Of a DNA stretch of 38,429 bases, positions 37,716 to 38,429 are shown one piece after another. Origin of the DNA: an uncultured Senegalimassilia sp. GTDB taxonomy: Bacteria; Actinomycetota; Coriobacteriia; Coriobacteriales; Eggerthellaceae. The notes below the pieces were generated by a model. That model saw only the letters and a program-made list of their open reading frames with translations. It made no database searches and was not told where the DNA came from. Location: contig CAKUJT010000010.1 in NCBI GenBank assembly GCA_934661765.1, positions 1-38,429 on the forward strand. Reading direction: 5' to 3'. The position numbers and the translations under genes are program-made. Numbering within the stretch: position 1 is the first letter of the stretch; every line of letters begins with the position of its first letter.

Positions 37716-38429
37716 TTACCAGCCGCGCATGATGGTCTGATCGCGATCGGGGCCGACGGCCACGATGCTGATGGGCACGCCCACCTTCTTCTCGAGATAC
37801 TCCACGTAGCTCTTGGCGTTCTCCGGCAGCTCGTCGAACGTGCGGCAGGAGGTGATGTCCTCGCCCTTCCAGCCGGGCAGCTCCTCGTACACGGGCTTGG
37901 CGTGGAACAGCACGCTCTGCTGCATAGGGAAGTAATCGTAACGCTCGCCGTTGCACTCGTAGGCCACGCACACCTTGATGGTGTCGAAGGCGGAAAGCAC
38001 ATCGAGCTTGGTCAGGGCAACATCGGTCAGGCCGTTGACATCGGCGGCGTAGCGCGCGATGACGGCGTCGAACCACCCGCAGCGACGCTTACGGCCCGTG
38101 GTCACGCCATACTCATGGCCGACCTGGCACAGCGTCTCGCCTTCCTCGGCCTCAAGGCCTTCGCCGCCGTCCTCGGCGTACGTCAGCTCGGTGGGGAAAG
38201 GACCGCCGCCGACGCGGGTGATGTAGGCCTTCTGGATGCCCAGCACGCGGTCGATGTTGACCGGGCCCACGCCCGAGCCCGTAGCGGCGCCGCCGGCGCA
38301 GCAGGAAGAAGACGTGACGTAGGGATACGTGCCATGGTCGATGTCGAGCAGGGTGCCCTGCGCGCCCTCGAACAGGATGGACTTGCCCTCGCGCACGGCG
38401 TTGTTCAGCATCTGGCTGGTCTCGGCCAT
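37716..38429 (-). CDS. purA: Adenylosuccinate synthase, C-terminal part (5' end outside window)
   Basis: The last 237 codons of an enzyme of about 430 residues; the frame is open at the right edge. Couples IMP and aspartate with GTP hydrolysis to form adenylosuccinate. Motifs seen: [23 protein letters not shown], the [10 protein letters not shown] region, [16 protein letters not shown] (guanine-binding TKxD) and the C-terminal [18 protein letters not shown]. The N-terminal GDEGKGK loop is beyond the window. Confidence 0.97.
   Translation of the reverse strand: MAETSQMLNNAVREGKSILFEGAQGTLLDIDHGTYPYVTSSSCCAGGAATGSGVGPVNIDRVLGIQKAYITRVGGGPFPTELTYAEDGGEGLEAEEGETLCQVGHEYGVTTGRKRRCGWFDAVIARYAADVNGLTDVALTKLDVLSAFDTIKVCVAYECNGERYDYFPMQQSVLFHAKPVYEELPGWKGEDITSCRTFDELPENAKSYVEYLEKKVGVPISIVAVGPDRDQTIMRGW

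Overview
This window looks like a chromosomal segment of a high-GC gut actinobacterium of the class Coriobacteriia, most likely family Eggerthellaceae (Eggerthella, Gordonibacter or Adlercreutzia-like). The evidence is the actinobacterial cell-wall signalling cluster (fhaA-fhaB-pstP-rodA/pbpA-pknB), a LuxR regulator fused to a 12-helix membrane domain, a TorD-type chaperone, an NRAMP-related magnesium transporter like the one known from Eggerthella, and anaerobic 2-keto acid oxidation genes (iorAB, paaK). No species call is possible from sequence reading alone.

Layout. 1-450: 3' end of a secreted DNA/RNA nuclease with a Cys-containing tail domain. 595-3794 (minus): Fic AMP-transferase, SRAP/HMCES-type DNA-protein crosslink protein and an SRA-like/HNH endonuclease, preceded by four regularly spaced palindromes. 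4115-6373 (minus): a CIRCE-controlled, divergent GroEL and a LOG-family phosphoribohydrolase. 6478-8004 (minus): TorD-like chaperone with an acidic tandem winged-helix partner. 8372-11050 (plus): a small secreted protein and a membrane LuxR regulator. 11533-19295 (plus): the peptidoglycan/phospho-signalling operon, in which the SEDS polymerase and the class B penicillin-binding protein are one 931-residue polypeptide. 19436-19819: four REP-like elements. 19943-20120: two identical tRNA-Arg(ACG) genes. 20407-23145 (plus): PRC-barrel/MgtE-N/CBS protein plus NRAMP-related Mg transporter. 23441-24966: Rrf2 regulator diverging from 5-formyl-THF cyclo-ligase. 25270-28874 (minus): NhaC-type antiporter and SSS-family symporter. 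29402-33497 (minus): phenylacetate-CoA ligase and indolepyruvate ferredoxin oxidoreductase (iorAB). 33647-38429 (minus): purE, tRNA-Phe, a radical SAM HemW/HutW-like enzyme, purD and the 3' part of purA.

How genes work together. The central operon couples wall synthesis (SEDS glycosyltransferase plus transpeptidase) to a PASTA kinase, its PP2C phosphatase and two FHA phospho-readers. IorAB oxidatively decarboxylates aryl-pyruvates to aryl-acetyl-CoA, and PaaK would interconvert aryl-acetate and its CoA ester, suggesting aromatic amino acid fermentation or salvage. The two ion transporters lie close to this block. Two parS-like 16-mers (27017-27032, 33544-33559) suggest that this segment belongs to the ParB-loading region of the chromosome.

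Most striking: the RodA-PbpA fusion, the operator-like palindrome array upstream of the Fic gene, the -10 hexamer held inside a perfect palindrome upstream of the radical SAM gene, the parS pair, and the REP-like cluster.
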